From NCBI GenBank assembly GCA_026414565.1, contig JAOAIT010000049.1, positions 1 through 64,000 of the forward strand: 64,000 nucleotides of DNA. The letters run 5' to 3'. A model generated the notes under the pieces. That model was not told the DNA's origin. It did no database searches and saw only the letters and a list, made by a program, of their open reading frames with translations. Positions 17,399 to 25,738 of the stretch are shown here, piece after piece; the first letter of the stretch is position 1; each line of letters begins with the position of its first letter. The DNA comes from Verrucomicrobiia bacterium (GTDB taxonomy: Bacteria > Verrucomicrobiota > Verrucomicrobiia > Limisphaerales > Fontisphaeraceae). The position numbers and the translations under genes are program-made.

Positions 17399-18142
17399 AT
17401 GGATAATTGGCAAGCCATATCCCGTTGGGCGCCGCTGGTTTGGCTGGCTCTCCCGCTGGCTTTCGGCGGGTGTCTGACGGATCGCCCCCCGGACCTCGTC
17501 ATGGGCCAGGTCCACCGTCCCGTCAACATTCACACCAGCCCCCAATTCCCCGCCCAGACCCTCCGGCGGGTGGCCGTGCTGCCCTTGGTGAGCGACGTCG
17601 CAGGCGCCACCGGCCAGTTCGGACGCGACACCTTGGAGCCGGAAATCCGCGCCGAGCTGTCCCAGATGGGCCGCTTCGAACTCGTTTTCCCCACCATGCA
17701 GCAGCTCCGGCAATGGACAGGTCAAGCCACCTGGACGGCCGAAGAAAAACTCCCGCGCCAGTTTCTCAGCACCCTGCGCCAGCAAACCGGCTGTGAGGCT
17801 GTCTTGTTCTGCCGGCTAACCGCCTACCGTCCCTATCCGCCCCTGACCATTGGCTGGAATCTGAAGTTGGTCGAGGCCCGGGAAGGAGAGATTGTTTGGG
17901 CGGCGGATGAGGTGTTTGACGCCGGCAACCCGGCGGTGGCCAACAGCGCCCGCCTCTATTACCAGAAAAATACCAAAGACCAGCCGCCCTTGAATGACAG
18001 TCGCAGCATCCTCAACTCCCCCAGGCACTTCGGCCGTTATGCCTTCCACGCGCTGGTCGAGCGCATCCCCCCCGCCGCCCCGCAAAAAACCCCTCAAGTT
18101 TTCGCCGGAGCTGCCGATAATAAAGGTGGAAAACAGAAATAG
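17399..18142 (+). CDS. Predicted outer-membrane lipoprotein in flagellar operon
   Basis: This 247-residue protein has a type II signal: a hydrophobic stretch (PLVWLALPLAF) ending in the lipobox-like AFGGC, with Cys at about residue 25. The mature part begins with a beta-strand/helix pattern like the TolB-N/CsgG/LpoB fold (RRVAVLPLVSD; TLEPEIRAELSQMGRFELV; CEAVLFCRLTAYRPYPPLTIGWNLKLVEAREGEIVWAADEVFD). Flagellar outer-membrane lipoproteins such as FlgO use this kind of fold, so a role around the outer-membrane part of the flagellum is plausible. Sequence-level homology cannot be confirmed by eye. It starts 6 nt after the preceding gene's stop. Confidence 0.7.
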   Translation: MDNWQAISRWAPLVWLALPLAFGGCLTDRPPDLVMGQVHRPVNIHTSPQFPAQTLRRVAVLPLVSDVAGATGQFGRDTLEPEIRAELSQMGRFELVFPTMQQLRQWTGQATWTAEEKLPRQFLSTLRQQTGCEAVLFCRLTAYRPYPPLTIGWNLKLVEAREGEIVWAADEVFDAGNPAVANSARLYYQKNTKDQPPLNDSRSILNSPRHFGRYAFHALVERIPPAAPQKTPQVFAGAADNKGGKQK

Positions 18143-18167
18143 GCCTGCCAATAATTGAGTGATAGGC

Positions 18168-18437
18168 ATGCAAATCAATCCGAACAGTCCTTTACGGCCG
18201 GTTCCCACGGTGGGCAACTCGCCGTGGGCCCCTGTCAAACCCGCCGGGGAGCAGGGAACGGTTGATTTCAAAGCCACCGAAGCCCTGGAAAAGGCCCTCG
18301 AGCGCACCCCGGACGTGCGCCCCGAAAAAGTGGAAAAGGCCCGCCAGGACATCGGGCAGGTGGATTATCCGCCGCGCGAAACCATCCAAAGAATTGCGCA
18401 ACTGCTGGCTTTGAACTGGGACAACTCCAACAAGTAA
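18168..18437 (+). CDS. FlgM-like anti-sigma-28 factor candidate
   Basis: This 89-residue protein has a disordered Pro-rich N-terminal half. Its helical C-terminal half (PDVRPEKVEKARQDIGQVDYPPRETIQRIAQLL) resembles the sigma-28-binding region of FlgM: xVRxEKVxxLRxxIxxGxYxxxxxxIAxxLL. FlgM holds FliA inactive until the hook is complete and is then exported. The presence of a near-consensus sigma-28 promoter in the same locus supports the assignment. ATG 18168 is preferred to the GTG at 18159. The gene sits between the lipoprotein and fliS, 20 nt before fliS. I would treat the name as provisional. Confidence 0.6.
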   Translation: MQINPNSPLRPVPTVGNSPWAPVKPAGEQGTVDFKATEALEKALERTPDVRPEKVEKARQDIGQVDYPPRETIQRIAQLLALNWDNSNK

Positions 18438-18456
18438 CCGTTACCTCCTGCCTGCC

Positions 18457-18891
18457 ATGGCCCTGCCCAACCCTTATCAATCCTACCGGCGGATGGCTGC
18501 CCAGACGGCAACGCCCGGACAATTGGTGCTGATGTTGTTTGATGGCGCCATCAATTTTCTCGAACGCGCCGCCAAGGGCTTCGAGCTGGATGATCCCCTG
18601 GAATTTAACACCACCATCAACAACAACATCCTCAAGGCCCAGGCCATCATCAACGAATTAAATGGCTCCCTCGACATGGAGGCCGGCGGCGAGCTCGCCG
18701 CCAACCTGCGCCGCCTGTACGAATACATGGACTATCGGTTGACCGAGAGCAACCGCACGAAAACCCCGGAAGGTTTGCACGAAGTCATTCAGCGGCTGGG
18801 CGTAATCCGGGATGCCTGGGCCGAAATGATGCGCCGCCAAAACGCCACCCAGGATAGCGCCACCCCCGCGTTGTCCTCCTTGATGGCCTGA
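18457..18891 (+). CDS. fliS: Flagellar secretion chaperone FliS
   Basis: This 144-residue FliS has the family start NPYQSYRRMAAQTATPGQLVLMLFDGAINFLERA and the helical core with ILKAQAIINELNGSLDMEAGGELAANLRRLYEYM. FliS binds the C-terminal D0 helix of flagellin in the cytoplasm and prevents premature polymerisation. It ends 1 nt before the next small gene. Its tail (QNATQDSATPALSSLMA) is slightly longer than usual. Confidence 0.93.
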   Translation: MALPNPYQSYRRMAAQTATPGQLVLMLFDGAINFLERAAKGFELDDPLEFNTTINNNILKAQAIINELNGSLDMEAGGELAANLRRLYEYMDYRLTESNRTKTPEGLHEVIQRLGVIRDAWAEMMRRQNATQDSATPALSSLMA

Positions 18892-18892
18892 C

Positions 18893-19252
18893 ATGACCGC
18901 TACGGCAGATTTGCTTGAACGCTTGCAGCAATGGCGTGATACCACCCTGGAAGAGCGCCAAGCCATCCAGGGCGGCCACTGGGAACTGGTGGCCGCCTGC
19001 CAGGCCCGCAAAAGTGAGTGGATGCGCGACTGGCCCTTTGCTCCCACCCATCTGGCCGGGGAACCCCCCGAAGTCCGCGCCCTGGTGGAAGAGATCCTGG
19101 CCCTGGAGCGCGGCAATTACGACGCCCTGACCGCCGGCCTGGAGAACACCCGCCAGCAGCTCGCGGCCATCGGCCAGAGCCGCCAACATTTGCGGCAGCT
19201 CCGCCGCGCCTATGGCAGCGGCCGGGCCTCCGCCTGGGAATCCTGGTCTTAA
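18893..19252 (+). CDS. FliT/FlgN-like export chaperone candidate
   Basis: This 119-residue, fully helical protein directly follows fliS with 1 nt between stop and start. Size, position and helix pattern (LLERLQQWRDTTLEERQAIQ...VRALVEEILALERGNYDALTAGLENTRQQLAAI) match FliT/FlgN-type chaperones, which bind FliD or the hook-junction proteins. The sequence itself is too diverged for a firm name. The end overlaps the convergent kinase gene by 4 nt. Confidence 0.6.
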   Translation: MTATADLLERLQQWRDTTLEERQAIQGGHWELVAACQARKSEWMRDWPFAPTHLAGEPPEVRALVEEILALERGNYDALTAGLENTRQQLAAIGQSRQHLRQLRRAYGSGRASAWESWS

Positions 19253-21120
19253 GCCGTGGGGCCGCCCGAGGCCTCCGCCGGGCTGTCCAGCGACTCACGC
19301 AGGGTGATCAACAGACGCTGATTCTCCAACGGCTTGGGCAGCAGGCTCGCCTGCACGCGTTGCGCCAGCGATAACAGCTCCGGCGTCATCTCCTGCACCA
19401 TCAAAATCACTTTCAATCCCGGCCATTGATGGCGCAGCCGGTTCATGAGCTGCCACGCCGTCATGTCCGGCAGATTCACCTCGGCCAGCAGCACTTTCGC
19501 CGGTTGGGGACTGCTCGCCGCCAGTCGCAGCGCCTCCTCGCCGGTCCCGGCCAACTGCACCTCGTAGCCCCGGTAACCGAGCACCGCCTTCAACAGTGTC
19601 CGGCACGCGGAATCGGATTCCACCACCAATACGGACTCGGAGCCTTCCAGTTTTTTCTGCTGCAACAACAACGCATCCTGGGCCAGCGGCTCCGGCCGCG
19701 AAGCCGGCGGCCGGGCGGGTAAATACACATGCACGCGGGTGCCTTTGGCCTTCTGGCTCTCCACCTCCAGCCACCCGTTGTGCAAAGCCAGGATTTCATT
19801 GGCGGCAAAGAGGCCCAACCCCATCTCCCGATCGGCATGCGTGGTGAAAAACGGTTGCTGCAACCGGGCCAGCACCTCCGGCGCCATCCCATGACCGGTG
19901 TCGGACACAATAATATGCGCGAAAAGACCCGCCCGCCGTGGCGGCGCCGCCTCGGCTGCCTGAAATTCAGCCTTCTCCAGGACAAAGGCCAGCTCGCCCC
20001 CGCAGGGCATGGCTTCGCGCGCATTCAAACACAGATTGATCAACAGTTGCCGCAGGAGGGCGGGGCGCCCAAGAATCAGCCCGGGGGCGCATTCCACCCG
20101 CAGCTTGGCCACCCGCACGGCGCGCCCCAGGCAGTGTTGCATCAAGGTGATGATTTCTTCCAGCAGCACCCGCGGATCCAGCAGCTCCGGATGACTGGGA
20201 CCCTTGCGGCTGAAAAGCTGCAGATGGCGGATCACCTGCGCGCCGTTTTGCGAGGCCGCCCGCGCATTGCGAATAAACTGCAAACACTCCGCCGGCGTAT
20301 CCGGCGAGCTCTCCGCAAGATCCAGATTCGAAAGAATGGCGGTGAAGTAGTTGTTGAAATCGTGAATGACCCCATTGATGACCGGGCCCAGACTCTGCGT
20401 TTGCTGGGACCGCAGCAGGCCCTTGCGCAAAATAAGCTGTTGCGCCGGCTGGCGGAAACGCACCAGGCAGGTGCGTTGTTCGGGCGGCCCAAGCGGCGTG
20501 ACCACCGTTTCCACCGGCGTGGCCTCGCGCTCCTGTCCCCCACGCCGGACGGACACCCACCAGGTGGCGCCCGGTGTGCTGAGGCCGGCATCAGGCTCCA
20601 ACTCGCACGGATTCTGGCTCAGCCCCAGGGCTGTCACCGGCTGCCCCACCACTTGCTCCCGGGATACACCAAAGAAATCCTCCGCGGCCACATTCAGCGC
20701 CGCAATCCGCCCCGCTTCCACTATCACCAGGGCGTCCTTGTCGGCCTCAAAACTGGCCTGTTGCAAGGCCGCAGTGCCGGGGCCTGACCCCGGGGCGGGC
20801 GCTTCCAGCAAGGCATGCCAGAGCGGGCCGTTCGGGGGGGGCTCGGGCAACCGTTCAAGCGTCAGGCCCCAGGCCGATGCCACACTGGCCGAACCATTGG
20901 AGAAAGCCACCTGTCCGCCTCCCTGATTTTTGGCCGCTTGCCATGCCTGCCGGGCCTGCTCTTGCAAAGCGGCAGGCAATAGGTCCCACCAGGCGCAACC
21001 CGCTGCCACTTCGGCGGGCACTTGCAATAACCTAACGGCGCTCTGCCCCCACCACCTGACCTTCCCCGTATCATCCAGCACCATGCATGCCGGGCCGCGA
21101 ACACTGTGGCTTTGGGCCAT
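19249..21120 (-). CDS. Hybrid sensor histidine kinase (PAS-HisKA-HATPase-REC)
   Basis: This 623-residue protein has no membrane helices. Residues ~10-240 contain two PAS-like segments. HisKA shows the phospho-acceptor in VIHDFNNYFTAIL. HATPase_c has N-box LINLCLNAREAM, G1 VSDTGHGM and G2 MGLGLFAANEI. The receiver follows (SVLVVESDSACRTLL...LLPKPL). In the receiver, the position of the phosphorylated Asp reads LLAEVNLP, so it is Glu (residue 547), while the conserved Lys remains. The receiver may be a non-phosphorylatable or constitutively 'on' regulatory module. ATG 21120 was chosen over a GTG/TTG-type extension upstream. It converges on the flagellar operon, so a motility role is possible but unproven. 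Confidence 0.85.
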   Translation of the reverse strand: MAQSHSVRGPACMVLDDTGKVRWWGQSAVRLLQVPAEVAAGCAWWDLLPAALQEQARQAWQAAKNQGGGQVAFSNGSASVASAWGLTLERLPEPPPNGPLWHALLEAPAPGSGPGTAALQQASFEADKDALVIVEAGRIAALNVAAEDFFGVSREQVVGQPVTALGLSQNPCELEPDAGLSTPGATWWVSVRRGGQEREATPVETVVTPLGPPEQRTCLVRFRQPAQQLILRKGLLRSQQTQSLGPVINGVIHDFNNYFTAILSNLDLAESSPDTPAECLQFIRNARAASQNGAQVIRHLQLFSRKGPSHPELLDPRVLLEEIITLMQHCLGRAVRVAKLRVECAPGLILGRPALLRQLLINLCLNAREAMPCGGELAFVLEKAEFQAAEAAPPRRAGLFAHIIVSDTGHGMAPEVLARLQQPFFTTHADREMGLGLFAANEILALHNGWLEVESQKAKGTRVHVYLPARPPASRPEPLAQDALLLQQKKLEGSESVLVVESDSACRTLLKAVLGYRGYEVQLAGTGEEALRLAASSPQPAKVLLAEVNLPDMTAWQLMNRLRHQWPGLKVILMVQEMTPELLSLAQRVQASLLPKPLENQRLLITLRESLDSPAEASGGPTA

Positions 21121-21280
21121 AGAATTATGGCCCCAGTATTTGTCAGGGTGAATGAAAGTCAAGGCTTTGCGGTCAGTCCATCGCCTTGGACCGCCCAACC
21201 TCCTTCTCGCAAGCTGGCTGCAAAACGCCCCCCGCGCCCGGCCATCAGGCCGGCCTCCCCCCGGCGCTCGCCGCTCTGCG

Positions 21281-22741
21281 CTATGCCGCCGCCGGTGTGG
21301 CGCAGGCGGCCTGCAAGTCCTTGCGCCGCTGCCGCATGGTGCGGAAAAATTCGTAACCCTCCCGCAAGCGGCGCACGCAGACTTCTTTGTCCTCCAGCAT
21401 CGTCTTGATAATGCGCAGAATGGGCCGGGGACGCAAATAATACGCGCGATAAAAACGATCCACCGCCTCGTAGATTTCCTCTTTGCTCAGCCCCGGGTAT
21501 TCAAGGGTGGATTGTTGCAGGCCGTCCTGATGCACAATGTCGGTTTTGTCCTTCTTGGCAAACCAGCCGTTGAGCCGCGCCATCTCGTATAGCTCCGTCC
21601 CGGGGTAGGGGGCCGCCAGCGAGACCTGGATGCTGAAGACATCCAGCTCCATCGCAAACCGGATGGTTTGCTCGATGGTCTCCCGCGTTTCAATGGGAAG
21701 CCCCAGGATGAAGGTGCCGTGAATCATGACGCCCAGCTCCTTGCACGCCTTGGTGAAGGCGCGCATCTCCTCCAGCGTCACCCCTTTCTTGATGCGGTTC
21801 AGGATCTCCTGGCTGCCGGATTCGTAACCCACCAAAAACAGCCGCAGGCCGCAGTCCTTCATCAGCTTGATGGTCTCGTAATTCAAATTGGCCCGGCTGT
21901 TGCAGGACCACGTGATGCCCAGCGGCTTGAGCTTCTTCGCAATCTCCCGCGCGCGCGGCAGGTTGGCGGTGAAGGTGTCATCGTCAAAGAAATATTCCTG
22001 CACCTGGGGGAAAAGCTTTTTGGCGTGCGCCATCTCGGCGGCGACGTTCTCGGGCGAGCGCACCCGGTACTTATGGCCGCCAATGGTTTGCGGCCAGAGA
22101 CAGAAGATGCACTGCGCGGGACACCCGCGGCCGGTGTACAGGGAGATGTACGGCTCCTTCAGGTAGCCGATGGAGTACTTTTCCACCTGCAAATCGCGCT
22201 TATACACATCCACCACCCAGGGCAGCTCGTCCATGTTGGTGATGAGTTCGCGCTCCGGGTTGTGCACGATTTTCCCCTCGGCGTTGCGGTACGAAAGCCC
22301 CTTGATTTCCGCCAGCGGCCGGCCCTCGGCCACTTCCTTGCAGGTGTAGTCAAATTCCTTGCGCCCCACCCAGTCAATGGCCGGCGAGGCTTTGAGGGTC
22401 TCGCTCGGCAGCACCGCGGCATGGGCGCCCACAAAGCCGATCACGGTCTCCGGGCGCTGGGCCTTGATGGCCTCGGCCACCTTGCAATCATTGCGCAGCG
22501 AGGGCGTGGAGGTGTGAATGATCACATGATCGTATTCCCGGGCAATGGCCAGGCACGCCTCACGATCAATATCGTGCGGCGGACAGTCCAGCAGGCGGCT
22601 GTTGGGCACCAGGGCGGCCGGTTGCGCCAGCCAGGTGGGATACCAGAAGGAGCGAATTTCCCGCACCGCCTGGTAGCGGGAGCCGGCCCCGCCATCAAAA
22701 CCATCAAATGACGGAGGATTCAGAAAAAGAGTTTTGCTCAT
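21281..22741 (-). CDS. hpnJ: Hopanoid-associated radical SAM protein HpnJ
   Basis: This 486-residue protein has an N-terminal B12-binding-like domain (KTLFLNPPSFDGFDGGAGSRY; IGFVGAHAAVLPSETL) and a radical SAM core. The cluster motif CPAQCIFC lies near residue 207. HpnJ belongs to the pathway that converts hopanoid side-chain glucosamine to the cyclitol ether. Conserved stretches such as YTGRGCPAQCIFCLWPQ and LVGYESGSQEILNRIKKG fit that family. It follows hpnH on the same strand with an 83-nt gap. No hpnI, hpnK or squalene-hopene cyclase lies in this window, so the rest of the pathway must be elsewhere. Confidence 0.85.
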   Translation of the reverse strand: MSKTLFLNPPSFDGFDGGAGSRYQAVREIRSFWYPTWLAQPAALVPNSRLLDCPPHDIDREACLAIAREYDHVIIHTSTPSLRNDCKVAEAIKAQRPETVIGFVGAHAAVLPSETLKASPAIDWVGRKEFDYTCKEVAEGRPLAEIKGLSYRNAEGKIVHNPERELITNMDELPWVVDVYKRDLQVEKYSIGYLKEPYISLYTGRGCPAQCIFCLWPQTIGGHKYRVRSPENVAAEMAHAKKLFPQVQEYFFDDDTFTANLPRAREIAKKLKPLGITWSCNSRANLNYETIKLMKDCGLRLFLVGYESGSQEILNRIKKGVTLEEMRAFTKACKELGVMIHGTFILGLPIETRETIEQTIRFAMELDVFSIQVSLAAPYPGTELYEMARLNGWFAKKDKTDIVHQDGLQQSTLEYPGLSKEEIYEAVDRFYRAYYLRPRPILRIIKTMLEDKEVCVRRLREGYEFFRTMRQRRKDLQAACATPAAA

Positions 22742-22824
22742 AAACCGTTTGCTGCAGCGAAATCAGCCGCCGGAGAATCTGGCTGCCTGGTTGCGATGCC
22801 CATGCTCATCACCTCCGCGCGGAT

Positions 22825-24195
22825 TCAAGCCTCTTTGCGCCCGATCCTGGCCAGTAATTCCTCTTTCTGCCGGTGATCGGCGCTGCCGCATTCACCGGCG
22901 GGTTGCACGGTGATCTTGCCGCCTTTGCCCTCTTTAAGCGCCAGCCGGGCTTCGGCCAGATGGCCCTTGCCCATCGAGGCCCCGTTAAACGCCTGCACTT
23001 TGGCGCCCGCCGGATCGGGTTTGGGTTTGGGGCCAAAGTTGTACTTGATGTTTTTCCAGTTGTCGCCCGGCTGGTAATTGGTGCCCAGGGCGCCGCTGGG
23101 ATCATAGCCGCAATGCACCATGCAGTTTTCGCACCGCGGATCCCGGGCCACGCCGTTGACCGTGCCATACTTGTCCCAGTCCACCTTCTCCAGCATTTCC
23201 CGATAGGTCTTGTAATGCCCATCGGTCATCAGGTAACAGGGCGCCTTCCAGCCGGCAATGTTCCGGGTGGGAATCGCCCACGCCGTGCAGGTCAGCTCGC
23301 GTTTGCCCGCCAGGAATTCCTGATACACCCGCGTGCCAAACAGGGTGTATTTCTCGCCCCATTCCAGGATCCGCGCGAATTTCTCCTTCGTCATGGCGCG
23401 GGTGAGAAAGAAATCTTCCGGCTTTTTGCCCAGCCGCTGCAGCATGTCCTTCTTCGCCGCGTCATAATCGTAACCCGGCGAGATGGTGTGCCCGTCCACC
23501 CCCAGCCATGAGAAAAAGGCAAACATCTGCTCAATCTCCCGCACATCAGTTTCCCGATACACAGTGGTGTTGGTGGCCACCTGGAAACCCAGCCGCTTGG
23601 CCATTTTAATGGCCTCGACACACTCTTTGAACACCCCCTCCCGCTCGACGATGAGATCGTGGGTGTACTCCAGCCCGTCAATGTGGACGTTCCAATAAAG
23701 CCACTGCGTGGGGGCAATGACCGGTTTGTCCTCTTTTTTGCCCTGGCGGATGACCTCGGCTTCCTTGTCGGTGAGCAGCTTTTCCGCCAGCAGCTCTTGC
23801 ACAAGGGGCTCGCGGGCGGGACTGTAGGTGGCCGCCAGATATTCCCGGAGCTTGCGCCGCATAAACACGCCATTGGTGCAGATATAAACAATGCGCCCTT
23901 GGGCCAGCAGCCCGTTCACCAGCGCTTCAATCTTGGGATAGATCAGCGGTTCGCCACCGCAGATGGACACCATCGGCGCGTCACATTCCTCCGCCGCCGC
24001 CAGACAGTCCTCCAGCGCCATCATGTCTTTGAGGCTGGTGGAGTACTCGCGGATGCGCCCGCAGCCGGTGCACGTCAGGTTGCAGGTGTGGAGCGGCTCC
24101 AGTTGCAGCACCAGCGCAAATTTGGGCGTGCCGCGCAATTTGTGTTTGATGATGTGGCCGGCGATTTTCGCCGTCAACGCCAGAGGAAAACGCAT
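22825..24195 (-). CDS. hpnH: Adenosyl-hopene transferase HpnH (radical SAM)
   Basis: HpnH attaches the adenosyl group to diploptene, the first step in making extended hopanoids. The radical SAM motif is CNLTCTGCG near residue 38. Other signature blocks are SICGGEPLIYPK, YICTNGVFMRRKL, WNVHIDGLEYTHD, TISPGYDYDAAK and CTAWAIPTRNIAGWKAPCYLMTDGHYKTYREML. CENCMVHCGYDPSGAL lies near the C-terminus. The protein is 456 residues, roughly 80-100 longer than usual. The extra length comes mainly from an insert around residues 120-155 (PAREPLVQELLAEKLLTDKEA) and a C-terminal tail. It starts 13 nt after a small lipoprotein gene, so all three are probably one transcript. Confidence 0.88.
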   Translation of the reverse strand: MRFPLALTAKIAGHIIKHKLRGTPKFALVLQLEPLHTCNLTCTGCGRIREYSTSLKDMMALEDCLAAAEECDAPMVSICGGEPLIYPKIEALVNGLLAQGRIVYICTNGVFMRRKLREYLAATYSPAREPLVQELLAEKLLTDKEAEVIRQGKKEDKPVIAPTQWLYWNVHIDGLEYTHDLIVEREGVFKECVEAIKMAKRLGFQVATNTTVYRETDVREIEQMFAFFSWLGVDGHTISPGYDYDAAKKDMLQRLGKKPEDFFLTRAMTKEKFARILEWGEKYTLFGTRVYQEFLAGKRELTCTAWAIPTRNIAGWKAPCYLMTDGHYKTYREMLEKVDWDKYGTVNGVARDPRCENCMVHCGYDPSGALGTNYQPGDNWKNIKYNFGPKPKPDPAGAKVQAFNGASMGKGHLAEARLALKEGKGGKITVQPAGECGSADHRQKEELLARIGRKEA

Positions 24196-24208
24196 AAATG
24201 AAATGAAA

Positions 24209-24421
24209 TCACTTGAGCTGAGCCACCCAGTTGGTCACCTCAAGTTGGGGCGCTGGAGCTTCGGCGGGGGGCGGGGTTTGGTTTTTGATCAGCCCCGGCA
24301 ACAGAAAGGTGGCGGGGGACACCGAATGACTGCCGCTGAAGCCACCGCAACCGGTGGCGGTCAAGGCCAAGCATGCCCCTGCCAGCAAAACCCTGCCGAA
24401 GATTTTCCAGTGAATCTGCAT
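24209..24421 (-). CDS. Small predicted lipoprotein upstream of hpnH
   Basis: This 70-residue protein has a classic lipoprotein signal (KIFGRVLLAGACLALTATGC, lipobox TATGC with Cys near residue 25). A short Gly/Ser then Pro-rich linker follows, with the end LEVTNWVAQLK. There is no recognisable domain. It directly precedes hpnH on the minus strand with 13 nt between them. I infer co-transcription; a role in hopanoid handling in the envelope is speculative. Confidence 0.65.
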   Translation of the reverse strand: MQIHWKIFGRVLLAGACLALTATGCGGFSGSHSVSPATFLLPGLIKNQTPPPAEAPAPQLEVTNWVAQLK

Positions 24422-24665
24422 CTAATAACAGGCTAATATAAAACTTAAGACCTTGATAGCAATAGGATTTTTCGGCAAATAAAACGGCGGACTGCCGCCA
24501 GGTTGGCCGCCAAATCCACCGGGGAGCGCCGCAGGGAAGGTTTCCCTCGTGTTGCTTTCGGGGTGGAAGGGAAAACGGATGCGTTGCCCCAAGTTTGGCC
24601 AGTCTGCCGGTTGTCTCAAAATCAAAAACATGCCCTGTTTCTGCCATGCTGGCCGTGAAGTTTTA

Positions 24666-25463
24666 ATGCTGCGCCTGGGTCGCCTCGCCGGGCTGCTGTT
24701 ATGCGCCAGCGGCCTGGGGTTGGGCCATCCGGTCACCGCTGCTGAATCAGGGCCGCCGGGCCAAACCCTACCCAAAGGCGAAGCCGCAGACAGCGGCAAC
24801 GCCTTTTATCAATTTTACGAGCAACGCTACAAGGAGGCACAGAAGCGGGCCAGCCAGTTGACCAATAACTTCACCGCCGCCTGGGAATGGGCCCGCGCCT
24901 GCTTTGATTTGGGTGAATTCGCCACCAACGACACCCAGCGGGCGGCGGTGGCGGAGGAGGGCATTATGGCCAGCCGCCGCGCAATTGAGCTGAAGGCCGA
25001 TCATGCCGCGGGCCATTATTATCTGGGAATGAATCTCGGGCAGTTGGCGCGCACCAAAAACCTCGGCGCCTTGCGGCTGGTCAAAGAAATGCAGGACGCC
25101 TTCTACCGGGCCCGGGAGTTGGATGCGCATTTTGACTTCGCCGGCGCGGATCGGTGTCTGGGGTTGTTGTATCGCGATGCCCCGGGTTGGCCCATCAGCG
25201 TGGGCAACCGCGGACTGGCCCGCCAGCATCTCTTGCAGGCCGTGCAACTGGCGCCGCTCTTTCCGGAGAACCCGCTCAACTGGGCCGAAACGCTCTGGCA
25301 GTGGCGCCAGACCCAGGACGCCCGCAAACAACTGCCCGCCGTGCAACGCGCCTTCGACCACGCCCGCACCAATCTCACCGGCGCCGTGTGGGCGGCCAGT
25401 TGGCGCGATTGGACCAACCGCTGGAACATCTTGTTGCAACGCTTGCAGCAGGGGGCAAAATAA
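24666..25463 (+). CDS. Secreted helical-repeat protein, TatT-like
   Basis: This 265-residue protein has a signal peptide (LAGLLLCASGLGLGHPVTAAES). The mature protein is a set of helix pairs resembling the TRAP-transporter-associated T component TatT: AAWEWARACFDLGEFATND, AGHYYLGMNLGQLARTK, DAFYRARELDAHFDFAGADRCLGLLYRDAPGWP and GLARQHLLQAVQLAPLFPENPLNWAETLWQW. The ATG at 24666 was chosen because the signal peptide begins there; upstream in-frame sequence is not signal-like. No TRAP transporter genes are nearby, so it may be a stand-alone periplasmic TPR protein. Confidence 0.7.
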   Translation: MLRLGRLAGLLLCASGLGLGHPVTAAESGPPGQTLPKGEAADSGNAFYQFYEQRYKEAQKRASQLTNNFTAAWEWARACFDLGEFATNDTQRAAVAEEGIMASRRAIELKADHAAGHYYLGMNLGQLARTKNLGALRLVKEMQDAFYRARELDAHFDFAGADRCLGLLYRDAPGWPISVGNRGLARQHLLQAVQLAPLFPENPLNWAETLWQWRQTQDARKQLPAVQRAFDHARTNLTGAVWAASWRDWTNRWNILLQRLQQGAK

Positions 25464-25738
25464 GCATTGTGCCTGCTGCCCTCTGCCCCGGCAGCACGGG
25501 CAGACCCGCCCCACCGCCTCCGCACCACTTATGCCGGGCCGTGGCCCTTCCTCCAAATGGTTTGCTGGCACGGCTCATGGGGGAAATCGCTCGGCCCCAA
25601 GCCCCGCAAAGTCAAGGGTTGTCAAGGCCCCGGGCGTACGGCATGATGCAGGCGTCCTCCCGCCGGAGCAGGCAGGCCCCGGGGGCTGGTGCTATATCAG
25701 GCGGGGGAAGTCGCATAAATCCCTCAATCACACGCATT

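Noticed and set aside
14960-17785. 941-codon minus-strand open frame
   Set aside because: It is antisense to fliD and the following genes; the + strand proteins are recognisable and have proper starts.
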